NCBI RefSeq assembly: GCF_900156315.1
Contig: NZ_FTNI01000008.1
Span: 124,001 to 188,000 of the forward strand
Source: Microbispora rosea
GTDB taxonomy: Bacteria > Actinomycetota > Actinomycetes > Streptosporangiales > Streptosporangiaceae
DNA length: 64,000 bases
Direction of reading: 5' to 3'
Shown here in pieces: positions 18,836 through 28,010 of the stretch (position 1 is its first letter; every line of letters begins with the position of its first letter). The notes below the pieces were generated by a model. It ran no database searches. It saw nothing but the letters and a program-made list of their open reading frames with translations, and was not told the DNA's origin. The position numbers and the translations under genes are program-made.

Positions 18836-20644
18836 GTGAACCAGGAGAGGGCGCGCCGGCATGCGAGGTGGCGGTTGCCGTCGGGTGTGTACAACCCGGT
18901 CGTGTCGGCCGACGGCCGGCGATGGCGGGACTACGAGCAGGCCGCGGAGGCGCCTGCTCCCTCGCTGGAGGACCGACGCCTGGAGGTACGGCTCGCGGCG
19001 CTGCCGCTGGGCGTGGACACCGTGACCATGCCGGTGGTGCCGGCCGCGAGGAACGGCGACAACGGGGGACGCGGGGGCCACGGGGCCCACGGGCTGGGGG
19101 CGCCGGCCAGGCGGCGCGCGGGGTCGTCAGACCCTCGGGAAGCCGTCACCGCCGCGACGCCCGCAGGCGCCGGGACCACCCGGAGCACCGGGGACCAGGT
19201 AGACGCCGAGGATCCCGAGGAGTTCGGGGATTTCGAGGACGCACAGGACGTCGACGACGCTGAGGACGCCGGGGGCTTCGAGGAGGCCGGTGGGGAGGCT
19301 CGGGAGACGGCGGAAGAGGCGGTGGCCGAGGCGGTGGCCGAGGAGACCGCCAGGACACCCGACTGCACGCCGTCGCTCCCGGCAGAGTTGGGCGCGGCAG
19401 AGTTGCGCGTGGCAGAGTCCGGCGCGGAACAGTCCGGGTTGGGCGAGCCCAGCGTGGGGGAGCCCGCCGTCGAGGTGTTCGACGTGAGGGAGCCCGACGT
19501 GGGAGAGCCCGCTGTCGAGCTGCCCGCTGTCGAGGTGCCCGGCGTGGGGGAGCCCGGCTCGCACGTTTCCGGCGACCTCGCGCACGTGGAGGAGCGCCCA
19601 GACGTCGGAACCGAGGCGGACAGCTCCGACTCCGACTCCGACTCCGACTCCGAGGCCGAGGCCGAGGCCGAGGGCGGCGAGGGTGAGTACGAGGACGACG
19701 TCGAGGACCCGGCCGAGCCCGGGGATCACCTGGAGACGGCGGCCGCCGGGAAGCAGGACGGTGCGGCGGAAGACGAGGCCTCGCCGGCCGTGACGACCGT
19801 CGAGAGCGTCCGGCCGGTCGAGCCGCTGCCCGAGACGGGACACGACGTCGGTGCCCCGACCGGACAGGACGTCGGTGCCTCGACCGGACAGGACGAGTGG
19901 TTCGCCGAGACCGCGCCCGCGCCGACCATCGCCGTACAGCCGGGCATGGCTGCCGACAACGGTCCGGAGACGGGCGAACTCGCGGACGCCGACGACTTCT
20001 GGTCGGCCGTGCTGCGCGACGAGACCGAGCGCGACTGGCTGGACAGCCAGGGCCGGCCGCGACGGCTGGAGGAGACCCGCCCGTACGGCAGGCCCGGCGG
20101 CCTTGCCGAGGCGGATCCGGACGGCCAGGTGAGCCTCGTGCAGGCCGTGAGCGGGCGCTTCCCGGACCCGCGAGGCACCTGGATCCGCCTGATCAACGCC
20201 GAAGGCCCGACCGAGGACGCGTTCAGGTCCAACAACGCCGTCGACTGCGCGCTGTCGGTCATGTCCACTTGGCACGGCGAGCCCGTCGTGGCGGCACGCA
20301 GGCAGCCGGAGTACGACGGCTCGGGACGCCCGCTGCTGACCGGGGAGACCGGGGGAGTCGCCCGCGCCGAGGAGTGGCTCGGGCACCGCTTCGAGTACGT
20401 GGGCCACGGCCGCCGGGCCTACGTGGCGATCGCGCAGCGGCTGATCTTCGGCGGTCACGGTGCCGCCGCCGTCCTGATCACCCGCTGGGCCGGGGGAGGC
20501 AGCCACGCGTGGAACGCCGTCAACTGCCGGGGCGAGGTCCTGTGGATCGACGCCCAGCGGGGTCACATGGCCGTGGAACCGCCGTACGAGGATGTCACGG
20601 GGGTCTTCGCCGTGGTGATCGACCGCCAGGGCCGCCGCCTGTGA
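18836..20644 (+). CDS. Large acidic protein with C-terminal toxin-type glutamine deamidase (papain-fold) domain
   Basis: The GTG at 18836 follows AGGAGGGGGG; an ATG at 18809 is less likely. Of 602 residues, the first 60 are basic (ERARRHARWRLPSGVYNP). Residues 90-430 are very acidic and disordered, with VGEPAVE and SDSDSDSD repeats. The last 170 residues form a compact domain with a catalytic triad-like set: Cys471 (NAVDCALSVMSTWHG), His557 (GGSHAWNAVNCRG) and Asp572 (LWIDAQRG). This pattern matches the papain-fold toxin 1 (glutamine deamidase) domain of polymorphic toxins. No signal peptide, WXG100 or PT domain is present, and no immunity gene follows on the same strand. Export route and target are unknown; an intracellular role is possible. 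Confidence 0.75.
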   Translation: MNQERARRHARWRLPSGVYNPVVSADGRRWRDYEQAAEAPAPSLEDRRLEVRLAALPLGVDTVTMPVVPAARNGDNGGRGGHGAHGLGAPARRRAGSSDPREAVTAATPAGAGTTRSTGDQVDAEDPEEFGDFEDAQDVDDAEDAGGFEEAGGEARETAEEAVAEAVAEETARTPDCTPSLPAELGAAELRVAESGAEQSGLGEPSVGEPAVEVFDVREPDVGEPAVELPAVEVPGVGEPGSHVSGDLAHVEERPDVGTEADSSDSDSDSDSEAEAEAEGGEGEYEDDVEDPAEPGDHLETAAAGKQDGAAEDEASPAVTTVESVRPVEPLPETGHDVGAPTGQDVGASTGQDEWFAETAPAPTIAVQPGMAADNGPETGELADADDFWSAVLRDETERDWLDSQGRPRRLEETRPYGRPGGLAEADPDGQVSLVQAVSGRFPDPRGTWIRLINAEGPTEDAFRSNNAVDCALSVMSTWHGEPVVAARRQPEYDGSGRPLLTGETGGVARAEEWLGHRFEYVGHGRRAYVAIAQRLIFGGHGAAAVLITRWAGGGSHAWNAVNCRGEVLWIDAQRGHMAVEPPYEDVTGVFAVVIDRQGRRL

Positions 20645-20683
20645 CGGCCCTGGCGGAGAGCGCCTGCCCGACGGCGACGACGG

Positions 20684-21640
20684 TCAGTGACGGCGATGGA
20701 GAGTGTCGTCCGCGTCGAGCCGGTCGATGAAGTCGAGGACCCGGGCGGCGACCCGCTCGGGGAACTCGCCGTTGAGGGCGTGGGAGGCATCCGGCCACAG
20801 CTCGACGACGCCTTGGGCGAGCAGCCGGCGGGCGCGTTCCGCGGCCCTGCCCGGATGGTGGATGATGCTGCGCCCGGCGATCACGGCGAGGGTCGGTACG
20901 CCGACCGCGGCGACCTCGTCGTCCGAGGGGTACGCCGGCGGGGGGAGGAAGGCGGCGAAGTCTCGCATCCCGGCGGAGATCACAGCGGCGACCGGCTCGT
21001 CTCCGGCGACGTCGGCTCCTCCGGAGATCCAGCGCAGCAGCCGCTTTCGCCACGGTTCGGGGAGCGGTCCCACCGTTCCCAGCGAGACGGCGACCGCCTT
21101 CCAGGTGATCCGGCCGAACAGGCAGGCGGGATCGAGCAGGCTCAGGGAGGCGACCCTCTCCGGAGCGTGCAGGGCGAGCCGGAAGGCGGTCCACCCGCCG
21201 ATCGACACTCCCAGTAGGTGCGTTCGGTCGAGGCCGAGCCCGGCAAGGAGTTCCGCGAGCCACACGGCATGGTCGGCCGCGCTCGCGAAAGGCCTGCTCT
21301 GCACCGAGAGGCCGGGCTCGCCGAGCAGGTCGATCGCGTAGACGACGCGGCCACGGGCGCGGAGGCCGGTGAGGTTCGGCGCCCACATCGGGGTGGACGC
21401 GGTGCGCCCCGGCAGCAGGAGGAGCGGTGTTCCGGAATCGGCGCCGTCCGCGCCGAAGCGGTAGGCGCGGACGGTTCCGAAGCCGGTCGGCACGTCCTGG
21501 AACCCGTCGTACGGCGGGAGGCCGGCCATGGCCCGGTCGTAGATCTGTCGGTAACGCGTGTAGGCCGGTGCGTCCGGGAAGTGCCCGAGGCGCCGCCGAC
21601 GGAACTGTGCTCCGATGTTGGGCCGCACGAGGTCGTTCAC
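20684..21640 (-). CDS. Alpha/beta hydrolase
   Basis: The GTG at 21640 follows CGGGAGGA by seven bases and gives 318 residues; the frame upstream runs through the operator. The fold is visible: oxyanion region LLLLPGRTAS, then DLLGEPGLS, nucleophile Ser in GVSIGGWTAF (G-x-S-x-G), and the late His in PDASHALNGEFPE. Family members include esterases, C-C hydrolases and peptidases; substrate unknown. It is divergent from a TetR regulator with a shared dyad operator, so it is very likely the regulator's target, responding to a small ligand. Confidence 0.85.
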   Translation of the reverse strand: MNDLVRPNIGAQFRRRRLGHFPDAPAYTRYRQIYDRAMAGLPPYDGFQDVPTGFGTVRAYRFGADGADSGTPLLLLPGRTASTPMWAPNLTGLRARGRVVYAIDLLGEPGLSVQSRPFASAADHAVWLAELLAGLGLDRTHLLGVSIGGWTAFRLALHAPERVASLSLLDPACLFGRITWKAVAVSLGTVGPLPEPWRKRLLRWISGGADVAGDEPVAAVISAGMRDFAAFLPPPAYPSDDEVAAVGVPTLAVIAGRSIIHHPGRAAERARRLLAQGVVELWPDASHALNGEFPERVAARVLDFIDRLDADDTLHRRH

Positions 21641-21669
21641 GTACGGGTCCTCCCGTTCGCTCTTGGCAG

Positions 21670-21706
21670 TACGATCGTATTGCATTGCTATCACAATACG
21701 TTCGTA
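21670..21706. promoter_or_regulatory. Large dyad operator between hydrolase and TetR genes
   Basis: Arms TACGATCGTATTG (21670-21682) and CAATACGTTCGTA (21694-21706) are inverted with one mismatch and an 11-base spacer. Each arm also contains its own palindrome (TACGATCGTA and TACGTTCGTA). It lies between the two divergent starts and is the obvious TetR binding site. Confidence 0.7.
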
Positions 21707-21725
21707 TCGCAAAAAGGAGCGGATC

Positions 21726-22349
21726 GTGCCGAAGAAGGTCGATCATGCGGCTCGGCGGGAGGAGATCGTCCAGGCGGCGCTGCGGCTGTGCGCGCGAGAC
21801 GGCCTGGCCGGAGTGACCATAGGGCAGGTGGCAGAGGAGGCCGGCGTCTCCAAGGGGCTCGTGCAGCACTACTTCGCCGGGAAGGCCGATCTGCTGCGCG
21901 CCAGTGCCCAAATCCTGAGGGCGGAGATCGAACGCCATGTCCGCGAGGCCGTCCGGGGCGCTCGCGGCCCGGCGGACACGCTGAGGTGCGTGCTGATCGC
22001 GATCGTCGAACTGGGCGTGACCGCTGTGGTTCCGCTGCTCGCCGGGCACGCGTTCGTGAGCATGGCCGTCGCCGACCCGGAGATCCGCGCCCTCTATCGT
22101 GCCGGCGGCGACGCCGTCCATCGCGAGATCGCCGCGTTGGTGGCGGCCTCAGGCGCGGCACCGAACGTCGACGCCGGCGCGGAGGCCCACGCGCTGCTCG
22201 GTCTCGCGCGCGGCCTCGCAGACGGGGTGCTGCTCGGGGAACTCGGCGTCGACGACGCGGTCGCGATAGTCGACCATCACCTCCGCCGGATCCTGCCTGA
22301 GGTGGCGACCGGCTCTGACACCCCCTCCTCGCGGCGGGTCTCCGAGTGA
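21726..22349 (+). CDS. TetR-family transcriptional regulator
   Basis: A 207-residue repressor. The GTG start follows AAGGAG by six bases. The N-terminal helix-turn-helix (RREEIVQAALRLCARDGLAGV, then IGQVAEEAGVSKGLVQHYF) is classic TetR. The rest is an all-helical ligand and dimerisation domain. It is divergent from the alpha/beta hydrolase, with the dyad operator covering the promoters, so it probably represses both genes until an inducer binds. Confidence 0.92.
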   Translation: MPKKVDHAARREEIVQAALRLCARDGLAGVTIGQVAEEAGVSKGLVQHYFAGKADLLRASAQILRAEIERHVREAVRGARGPADTLRCVLIAIVELGVTAVVPLLAGHAFVSMAVADPEIRALYRAGGDAVHREIAALVAASGAAPNVDAGAEAHALLGLARGLADGVLLGELGVDDAVAIVDHHLRRILPEVATGSDTPSSRRVSE

Positions 22350-22400
22350 CGATCGTCAGGCGTCGGCCCGGCCGGAGGCGGCGTGTGTGCTCCGGCCCGC

Positions 22401-22436
22401 CGCCCGGGTCACCCGCTCGCGCGGGCGGCCCGGGCG
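22401..22436. terminator. Terminator between convergent tetR and ABC permease genes
   Basis: CGCCCGGG (22401-22408) and CCCGGGCG (22429-22436) pair perfectly around an inner CCGC/GCGG stem, followed by ATTGTTGT. Confidence 0.5.
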
Positions 22437-22474
22437 ATTGTTGTACCGGTCCGGACGGCACGGGGGAGCGGCGG

Positions 22475-24964
22475 TCAGGTGGCGGCCAGCGCCCCGACGA
22501 CCGAGGCCCGGGCCGCACGACGGGCGGGCAGCAGCGCGGCGAGCACCCCGGCCAGGCCCGAGGCGGCGATGAAGAGCAGGATCTGCCCGATCGGCAGCTG
22601 GAAGGAGACGTTCTCCGTGAACGTCGCCGTGGCCGCCCAGCCGTACACGATGCCGAGCACGACGCCGACGATCGCGCCCACCAGGCCGAGGACCAGCGCC
22701 TCGACCGAGAGCATGCCCCGCAGCTGCGTCCGGGTCAGGCCGAGGGCGCGCAGCAGCGCGGACTCGCGGGTGCGCTCGTGGACCGAGAGCGACAGCGTGT
22801 TCGCGATGCCGAGCAGTGAGATCACGATCGCGAGAGCCAGCAGCCCGGTGATGACCATGAGGATCGAGTCGAGCGCCTCGTCGAACTGGCCGCGGATCTC
22901 GGTGGTGCTGCCGACCTTGACCACGGGGTAGGCCGCCGTCGCGTCGTCCACGATCTTGCGCGCCCGCTCGGGGGCCACCCCGTCCGCCGCGTTCACCAGG
23001 ACCTGCGCGTCGTCCACCCTGCCGAAGTGCCGCTCGAACGTCTGCTCGGCCATGGTGAACGGCGGCAGCAGGGACACGTCGGCCTTCAGCACAGCGACGA
23101 CCTTGAGAGAGGTCCTCCGCCCGCCGGACGCGACCGTCACCGTGTCGCCGACCTTGACGCCGAGGTCCTTGGCCACGAGATCGGCCACGGCGACCTCGCC
23201 CGCGCCGAAGCCGTCCATGGTGCCGGACGCCGCCTCCGGCTTGATGGCGGTGCCGAGGGCCGACTGCGTGACCGTGCCCACCTCGAAGTCACGGCCGTTC
23301 ACCTTGGCCTTCTTCCCGCGGAACTCGGTCACCGCGGCCAGGTCGCGGCTCGCGCGCAGCGTGTCGGCGACCGAGCGGGGGATCGTGCCCGTCTGCGCGG
23401 ACAGGATGTAGTCGGCGGGGAACTGCTGGTCGAGCTGGTCGCCCACGGTGGTCCGCATCGTGGACGTCAGGACCGTCATGAACGTCATCAGCGTCACGCC
23501 GACGGTCAGGGCCACCGTCGTGGTCGCCGCCCGCTTGGGGTTGCGCCGCGAGTTGTCCACGGCGAGCCGCCCCGGCACACCGAACAGCCGTGCCGGCACC
23601 CAGCCGGCCAGCCCGCTCAGCGGCCGTACGATCACCGGGCCGAGGATGAGCACGGAGAAGAACACGAGCACGCCGCCCGCCATGACCGTCAGCAGCGCCG
23701 CCTGGCCCGGCTTCTGCAGCACGCCCGCCGCGGTGAGGCCGACCCCGGTCAGCACGAACAGGGCGGCGACGACCACCCGGACGACCCCGGTGCGGAACGC
23801 GTGCTCCTCCACCTGCGCGCGCAGCGCCGCGACGGGCGGCACGCGGGTGGCCTGCCGCGCCGGGAGCAGGGCGGCGCCCATCGTCACGACGACGCCGGTG
23901 CAGACGCCGATGGCGATCGCCTGCGGGGACAGGCTCACGGTGCCCGTGGGGATGTCCGTTCCGACGGCCCGCAGCACGGCGACCGCCGCGGCCCCGAGGC
24001 CGAGGCCCGTCAGCAGGCCGAGCACCGACGACAACAGGCCGACCACGGCCGACTCCAGCACGATCGAGCCGAAAACCTGCCGTTTGGTCGCGCCGATGCA
24101 GCGCAGCAGCGCCATCTCGCGCATCCGCTGCGCGACCAGGATGTTGAAGGTGTTGTAGATGACCAGCGCGGCGACGAGCAGCGCGACCGCGCCGAACAGC
24201 AACAGGCCCAGCCGCAGGAAGGACGTGTCCACGTGGTTGCGCTTGGCCACCTCGTCGGCGCGTTCTCGCCCGGTGACGACCTTCGCCTTACCCGCGGCCG
24301 CCGCGACGGCCGTACGCAGGCTCTCCGGCGAGGGGCCCGAGGAGACGACGTCGATCTCGGTGAAGCCCTTGGCGCCGGTGACGCGCCGAGCCGTGTCGGG
24401 AGTGAACGCGACCGCGCCCCGGTAGGCGAGGTCCTGGTCGAGGCCCACGTCGAAGACGCCGACGAGGCGGAACTGCTGCCGCTTGCCGGCCTGGTCGAGC
24501 ACCGTGACGGTGGCTCCGGGTGCGAGCCCCTGCGTCTTGGCGGTGTTCTTGTCGAGCACCGCCTCGCCGGCGGCGGAGGGGGCCCGGCCGGAGGTGATCT
24601 TGATGCGGCTCGCCGGGATGGACACCCCGGCGGTAGGGACGTTCCCCACGACCTTGCCGTCCTTGCCGATCAGCGGCGCGTCCCCGGACACCATCGGCTG
24701 GGCGTCCTCGACGCCCTGCACCGCCCTGATCGCGGCGAGCGCGCTCTCCGGCAGATTCCCGTCGGGCTCGGCGTCGTCATCGGGCGTCACCACCACGTCC
24801 ACCTTGTCGGCGTCCGCGGCGAACGACTGGGTGAACCCCGCGTCGATGGTGTCGGTGAGCACGAACGTGCCCGCGATGAAGCCGACCCCGAGCACGATCG
24901 CCAGGGAGGTGAGCACCAGGCGCAGGCGGTGCGCCAGGAGCCCGGTGAGGGTGATCCTGAACAC
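22475..24964 (-). CDS. FtsX/MacB-like ABC transporter permease
   Basis: An 829-residue permease with two FtsX-type modules. An N-terminal helix ([21 protein letters not shown]) is followed by an outer MacB-like domain, three helices (about 265-420, including the [20 protein letters not shown] coupling motif), a second helix and outer domain, and three C-terminal helices with the matching [19 protein letters not shown] motif. It starts three bases after the stop of its ATPase gene. Such pairs export lipids, peptides or drugs or act as mechanotransmitters. A two-component system lies upstream on the same strand, which is typical of antimicrobial-peptide or envelope-stress sensing modules. Confidence 0.9.
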   Translation of the reverse strand: MFRITLTGLLAHRLRLVLTSLAIVLGVGFIAGTFVLTDTIDAGFTQSFAADADKVDVVVTPDDDAEPDGNLPESALAAIRAVQGVEDAQPMVSGDAPLIGKDGKVVGNVPTAGVSIPASRIKITSGRAPSAAGEAVLDKNTAKTQGLAPGATVTVLDQAGKRQQFRLVGVFDVGLDQDLAYRGAVAFTPDTARRVTGAKGFTEIDVVSSGPSPESLRTAVAAAAGKAKVVTGRERADEVAKRNHVDTSFLRLGLLLFGAVALLVAALVIYNTFNILVAQRMREMALLRCIGATKRQVFGSIVLESAVVGLLSSVLGLLTGLGLGAAAVAVLRAVGTDIPTGTVSLSPQAIAIGVCTGVVVTMGAALLPARQATRVPPVAALRAQVEEHAFRTGVVRVVVAALFVLTGVGLTAAGVLQKPGQAALLTVMAGGVLVFFSVLILGPVIVRPLSGLAGWVPARLFGVPGRLAVDNSRRNPKRAATTTVALTVGVTLMTFMTVLTSTMRTTVGDQLDQQFPADYILSAQTGTIPRSVADTLRASRDLAAVTEFRGKKAKVNGRDFEVGTVTQSALGTAIKPEAASGTMDGFGAGEVAVADLVAKDLGVKVGDTVTVASGGRRTSLKVVAVLKADVSLLPPFTMAEQTFERHFGRVDDAQVLVNAADGVAPERARKIVDDATAAYPVVKVGSTTEIRGQFDEALDSILMVITGLLALAIVISLLGIANTLSLSVHERTRESALLRALGLTRTQLRGMLSVEALVLGLVGAIVGVVLGIVYGWAATATFTENVSFQLPIGQILLFIAASGLAGVLAALLPARRAARASVVGALAAT

Positions 24965-24967
24965 GGC

Positions 24968-25711
24968 TCAGGCCTCCAGCGCCATCAGCGTGTCGAGCAC
25001 GGTCTGCGGCGTCGGCCGCTCGACCTCGCTGACCAGCAGCCCGTCCCTGAGGAAGACCACCCGGTCGGCGTACGACGCCGCCCCGGGGTCGTGCGTGACC
25101 ATCACGATCGTCTGCCCGAGTTCGCGTACGGACCTGCGCAGGAACGCCAGCACCTCGGCGCCGCTGCGCGAGTCGAGGTTGCCGGTCGGCTCGTCGGCGA
25201 AGATCACCTGGGGTTTGCTGATGAGCGCCCGCGCCACGGCGACGCGCTGCTGCTGGCCGCCCGACAACTCGCTCGGCTTGTGCCCGAGCCGGTCCCGCAG
25301 GCCGACCGTCTCGATCACGCGGTCGAACAACGCCTGGTCGGCCTGGCGTCCCGCGATCTCCAAGGGGAGCATGATGTTCTGCTCGGCCGTCAGCGTCGGC
25401 AGCAGATTGAACGCCTGGAAGACGAAACCCACGCGCTCGCGCCGCAGGAGCGTGAGCTGCTTGTCGTTCAAACCGGTGATCTCGACGTCGCCGATGGTCA
25501 CCTGCCCGTCCGTCACGGTGTCCAACCCGGCCAGGCAGTGCATCAGTGTGGACTTGCCGGAGCCGGACGGCCCCATGATCGCGGTGAACGCCTCCGCGGC
25601 GAAGCCGACGTCGACGCCGCGCAGCGCGTGCACCGCCGCGTCGCCCTCGCCGTACACCTTTGTCAGTCCCCGCGCGACGACCGCGGTTCGAACCTGGGTT
25701 GTTGTGGTCAT
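24968..25711 (-). CDS. ABC transporter ATP-binding protein (MacB/LolD type)
   Basis: A 247-residue ATPase with Walker A GPSGSGKST, the signature LSGGQQQRVAVARAL, Walker B VIFADEPTGNLDS and the H-loop VMVTHD. LolD/MacB-type features such as TGNLDS and the preceding FQAFNLLPTLTAEQN are present. It is coupled to the FtsX-like permease directly downstream. It lies downstream of the response-regulator and kinase genes on the same strand with a 113-bp gap. Confidence 0.93.
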   Translation of the reverse strand: MTTTTQVRTAVVARGLTKVYGEGDAAVHALRGVDVGFAAEAFTAIMGPSGSGKSTLMHCLAGLDTVTDGQVTIGDVEITGLNDKQLTLLRRERVGFVFQAFNLLPTLTAEQNIMLPLEIAGRQADQALFDRVIETVGLRDRLGHKPSELSGGQQQRVAVARALISKPQVIFADEPTGNLDSRSGAEVLAFLRRSVRELGQTIVMVTHDPGAASYADRVVFLRDGLLVSEVERPTPQTVLDTLMALEA

Positions 25712-25824
25712 GACGCCACGCTATGAGCGTGATCAGCGCGTTTCCTCGGCCTCCCGGACGTTCTTGGCGTGCGGCCCCAGGACGGCCTCGCCGGGACGTG
25801 TGCGACCTGTGAGGTAGTCCGGTC

Positions 25825-26490
25825 TCAGCCCCGGGGATGATCGGGGGAGACCACGCCCGTCTCGTACGCGTAGACGACCACCTGGGCCCGGTCGCGCAGC
25901 CCCAGCTTGGCCAGGATGCGGCCGAGGTGGGTCTTCACGGTCGCCTCCGCGAGATGCAGTCGCGCCGCGATCTCCGAGTTCGACAGGCCGCGGGCCACCT
26001 GGACCATCACCTCCCGCTCCCGCGCCGTCAGCACGCCCGCGTCCTCCCGCCGCGCGTCCCCCTCCGGCAGGAGCACGGCGAAGCGGTCGAGCAGACGGCG
26101 GGTCGTGCTCGGCGCGACCACCGCGTCTCCGGAGTGAATGGACCGGATCGCGCTGATCAGCTCGGCCGGCGGCACGTCCTTCAGCAGGAACCCCGCCGCG
26201 CCCGCCTTGATGGCGGCGAACGCGTACTCGTCGAGGTCGAACGTCGTCAGGATCAGCACCTTGGGGCCGTCCGGCGCCGCGCAGATCACGCGGGCCGCCT
26301 CCACGCCGTCCATCCGCGGCATGCGGACGTCCATGAGGACCACGTCCGCCTCGACCGCGCGCAGCGCCTCGACGGCCGCCAGCCCGTCCGCCGCCTCGCC
26401 CACGACCTCGATGTCCGGCTGCGCCCCGAGAACCATCCGGAACCCGGTCCGCACCAGTTCCTGGTCGTCGACCAGCATGACGCGTATCAC
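25825..26490 (-). CDS. NarL/LuxR-family response regulator
   Basis: A 221-residue regulator. The receiver domain has the acidic pair VDDQ, phospho-acceptor Asp54 (VLMDVRMPRMDG) and Lys in FLLKDVPP. The C-terminal LuxR helix-turn-helix reads LTAREREVMVQVARGLSN, followed by SEIAARLHLAEATVKTHLG. Its cognate kinase is the next gene upstream, 172 bp away. Its most likely targets are the ABC exporter genes directly downstream. Confidence 0.93.
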   Translation of the reverse strand: MIRVMLVDDQELVRTGFRMVLGAQPDIEVVGEAADGLAAVEALRAVEADVVLMDVRMPRMDGVEAARVICAAPDGPKVLILTTFDLDEYAFAAIKAGAAGFLLKDVPPAELISAIRSIHSGDAVVAPSTTRRLLDRFAVLLPEGDARREDAGVLTAREREVMVQVARGLSNSEIAARLHLAEATVKTHLGRILAKLGLRDRAQVVVYAYETGVVSPDHPRG

Positions 26491-26662
26491 TGCCGCTCCG
26501 CTCCGCTCGTCATCGCCGCGATCCCCGTAACCGTACGCGGTGGGGCGACGGCCGGGTCACTGCCATCCGGGGAGGGCCGCCCGCCCCGGTCGCGGGGCGG
26601 CTGGGTATGGGGGCCGGGGGAGGACCGGTCGCCACGGTCGCCGGTGCCGGGGGACGGGCGCG

Positions 26663-27844
26663 TCACGCGGCCACCCCGAGGGGAATGCGGGCGACCACCC
26701 GGAACCCGCCGCCCGGCCGGGGAGCGGCCTCGACGCTTCCGCCGTACATCGCCGCCCTCTCCCGCATGCCGATCAGCCCGTGCCCGCCGACCAGGCGCGG
26801 CGCCGCGGCGCCCCTGCCGTCGTCGCTGATCCTCAGCTCGATCTCGCCCCTGCCGTACGTCATCTCCACCCAGGCCCGCGTGCCCGGGCCGCCGTGCTTG
26901 AGCGCGTTCGTCAGGGCCTCCTGCACGATCCGGTAGACGGCGAGCTGCTCGCCCTCCGGCAGGGTCCGCGCGGTGCCGGACACGGTGAACTCCGTCGGCA
27001 GCCCCGAGTCCCTGACCTGTCTGATCAGGTCGCCGAGCTGGGCGACGCCGGGCTGCGGAGCGTACTCCTCCGCCGGGCTGCCGGCGTCCTGCCGCAGCAC
27101 GCCCACCAGCCTGCGCATCTCGGCCAGCGCCTGCCGCCCGGTTGCCGAGATCGCCTGCATCGCACGCCGGGCCTGCTCGGGGTCGCCGTCGATGGCGTAC
27201 CCCGCGCCGTCGGCCTGGACGACCATCACGCTGACGTTGTGGGCGACCACGTCATGCAGCTCGCGGGCGATGCGGGCGCGCTCGGCCGCGGCGGCGATGC
27301 GCGCCTGCTGGTCACGGTCCCGCTCCGCCCGCTCGGCGCGTTCGACCAGGCTCTCCACGTAGCGACGGCGCGTGTTGGCGTAGATCCCGGCGAGCCAGAC
27401 GGCGACGATGAAGGCCGAAGACGACAGCCACGCCCGCCCGGCCTCGGGAGTCCAGCGGATCATCGCCAGCAGCAGCCCGAGCTCCGCGACCGCCCCGGCG
27501 GCCAGCGCCCACCGGAGCGTGCAGCGCGAGGCGACGTTGTACAGCGCGACGAGCACCGCGATGTTGGCGGGCAGGATGACGACGTTGAGCAGCCACTGGA
27601 CGAAGCTGACGGTGGCGACCGCCGCGAACACCTCCCGGGGGTGGTCGCGGCGCCACACCAGCGGAACGATGAGCGCGGCCGACAACAGCAGCAGCCCGGG
27701 CACGTCGACCTGTCGTGCCCCGATCGATCCGGCCTTGCTGAACACCTCGATGGTGATCAGGCTCAACAGCGCCAGCGGGGAGATCGTGAGCGCGTCCACG
27801 AGCTTGCTGTGGCGCCGGGTCCAGGCGCGCAGTCTGCCGAACAC
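26663..27844 (-). CDS. Sensor histidine kinase (HisKA_3 type)
   Basis: A 393-residue kinase of the DesK/NarX-like class. About four to five membrane helices occupy residues 20-160 with little extracellular sequence, suggesting an intramembrane sensor. A short coiled-coil segment (ESLVERAERAERDRDQQARI) follows. The HisKA_3 box is ARELHDVVAHNVSVMVVQ with phospho-acceptor His197, and the ATPase domain carries the N-box ALTNALKHGG, then ISDDGRG and GHGLIGMRERA. Intramembrane-sensing kinases beside an ABC exporter typically sense cell-envelope stress. Confidence 0.92.
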   Translation of the reverse strand: MFGRLRAWTRRHSKLVDALTISPLALLSLITIEVFSKAGSIGARQVDVPGLLLLSAALIVPLVWRRDHPREVFAAVATVSFVQWLLNVVILPANIAVLVALYNVASRCTLRWALAAGAVAELGLLLAMIRWTPEAGRAWLSSSAFIVAVWLAGIYANTRRRYVESLVERAERAERDRDQQARIAAAAERARIARELHDVVAHNVSVMVVQADGAGYAIDGDPEQARRAMQAISATGRQALAEMRRLVGVLRQDAGSPAEEYAPQPGVAQLGDLIRQVRDSGLPTEFTVSGTARTLPEGEQLAVYRIVQEALTNALKHGGPGTRAWVEMTYGRGEIELRISDDGRGAAAPRLVGGHGLIGMRERAAMYGGSVEAAPRPGGGFRVVARIPLGVAA

Positions 27845-28010
27845 GTACCCAACCCTATGTATCGGCTGCTCAGGAAGGTCTCACCCTTGCGGCGGATACG
27901 GCGGTACGACTCAGGTCGCAGTCGTTTGTCGCGCTTACGCCGTTTTTACGGATCACGGCGCATCCTTGTCCTCGGGAACGCTTCTCTGAAGCGGGTAAAG
28001 GGAGATTTGG

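Noticed and set aside
23027-25726. Very long forward-strand open frame (about 900 codons)
   Set aside because: It is antisense to the ABC permease and ATPase, which have complete family motifs; the frame is His/Arg/Gln-rich as expected of a GC-rich shadow.
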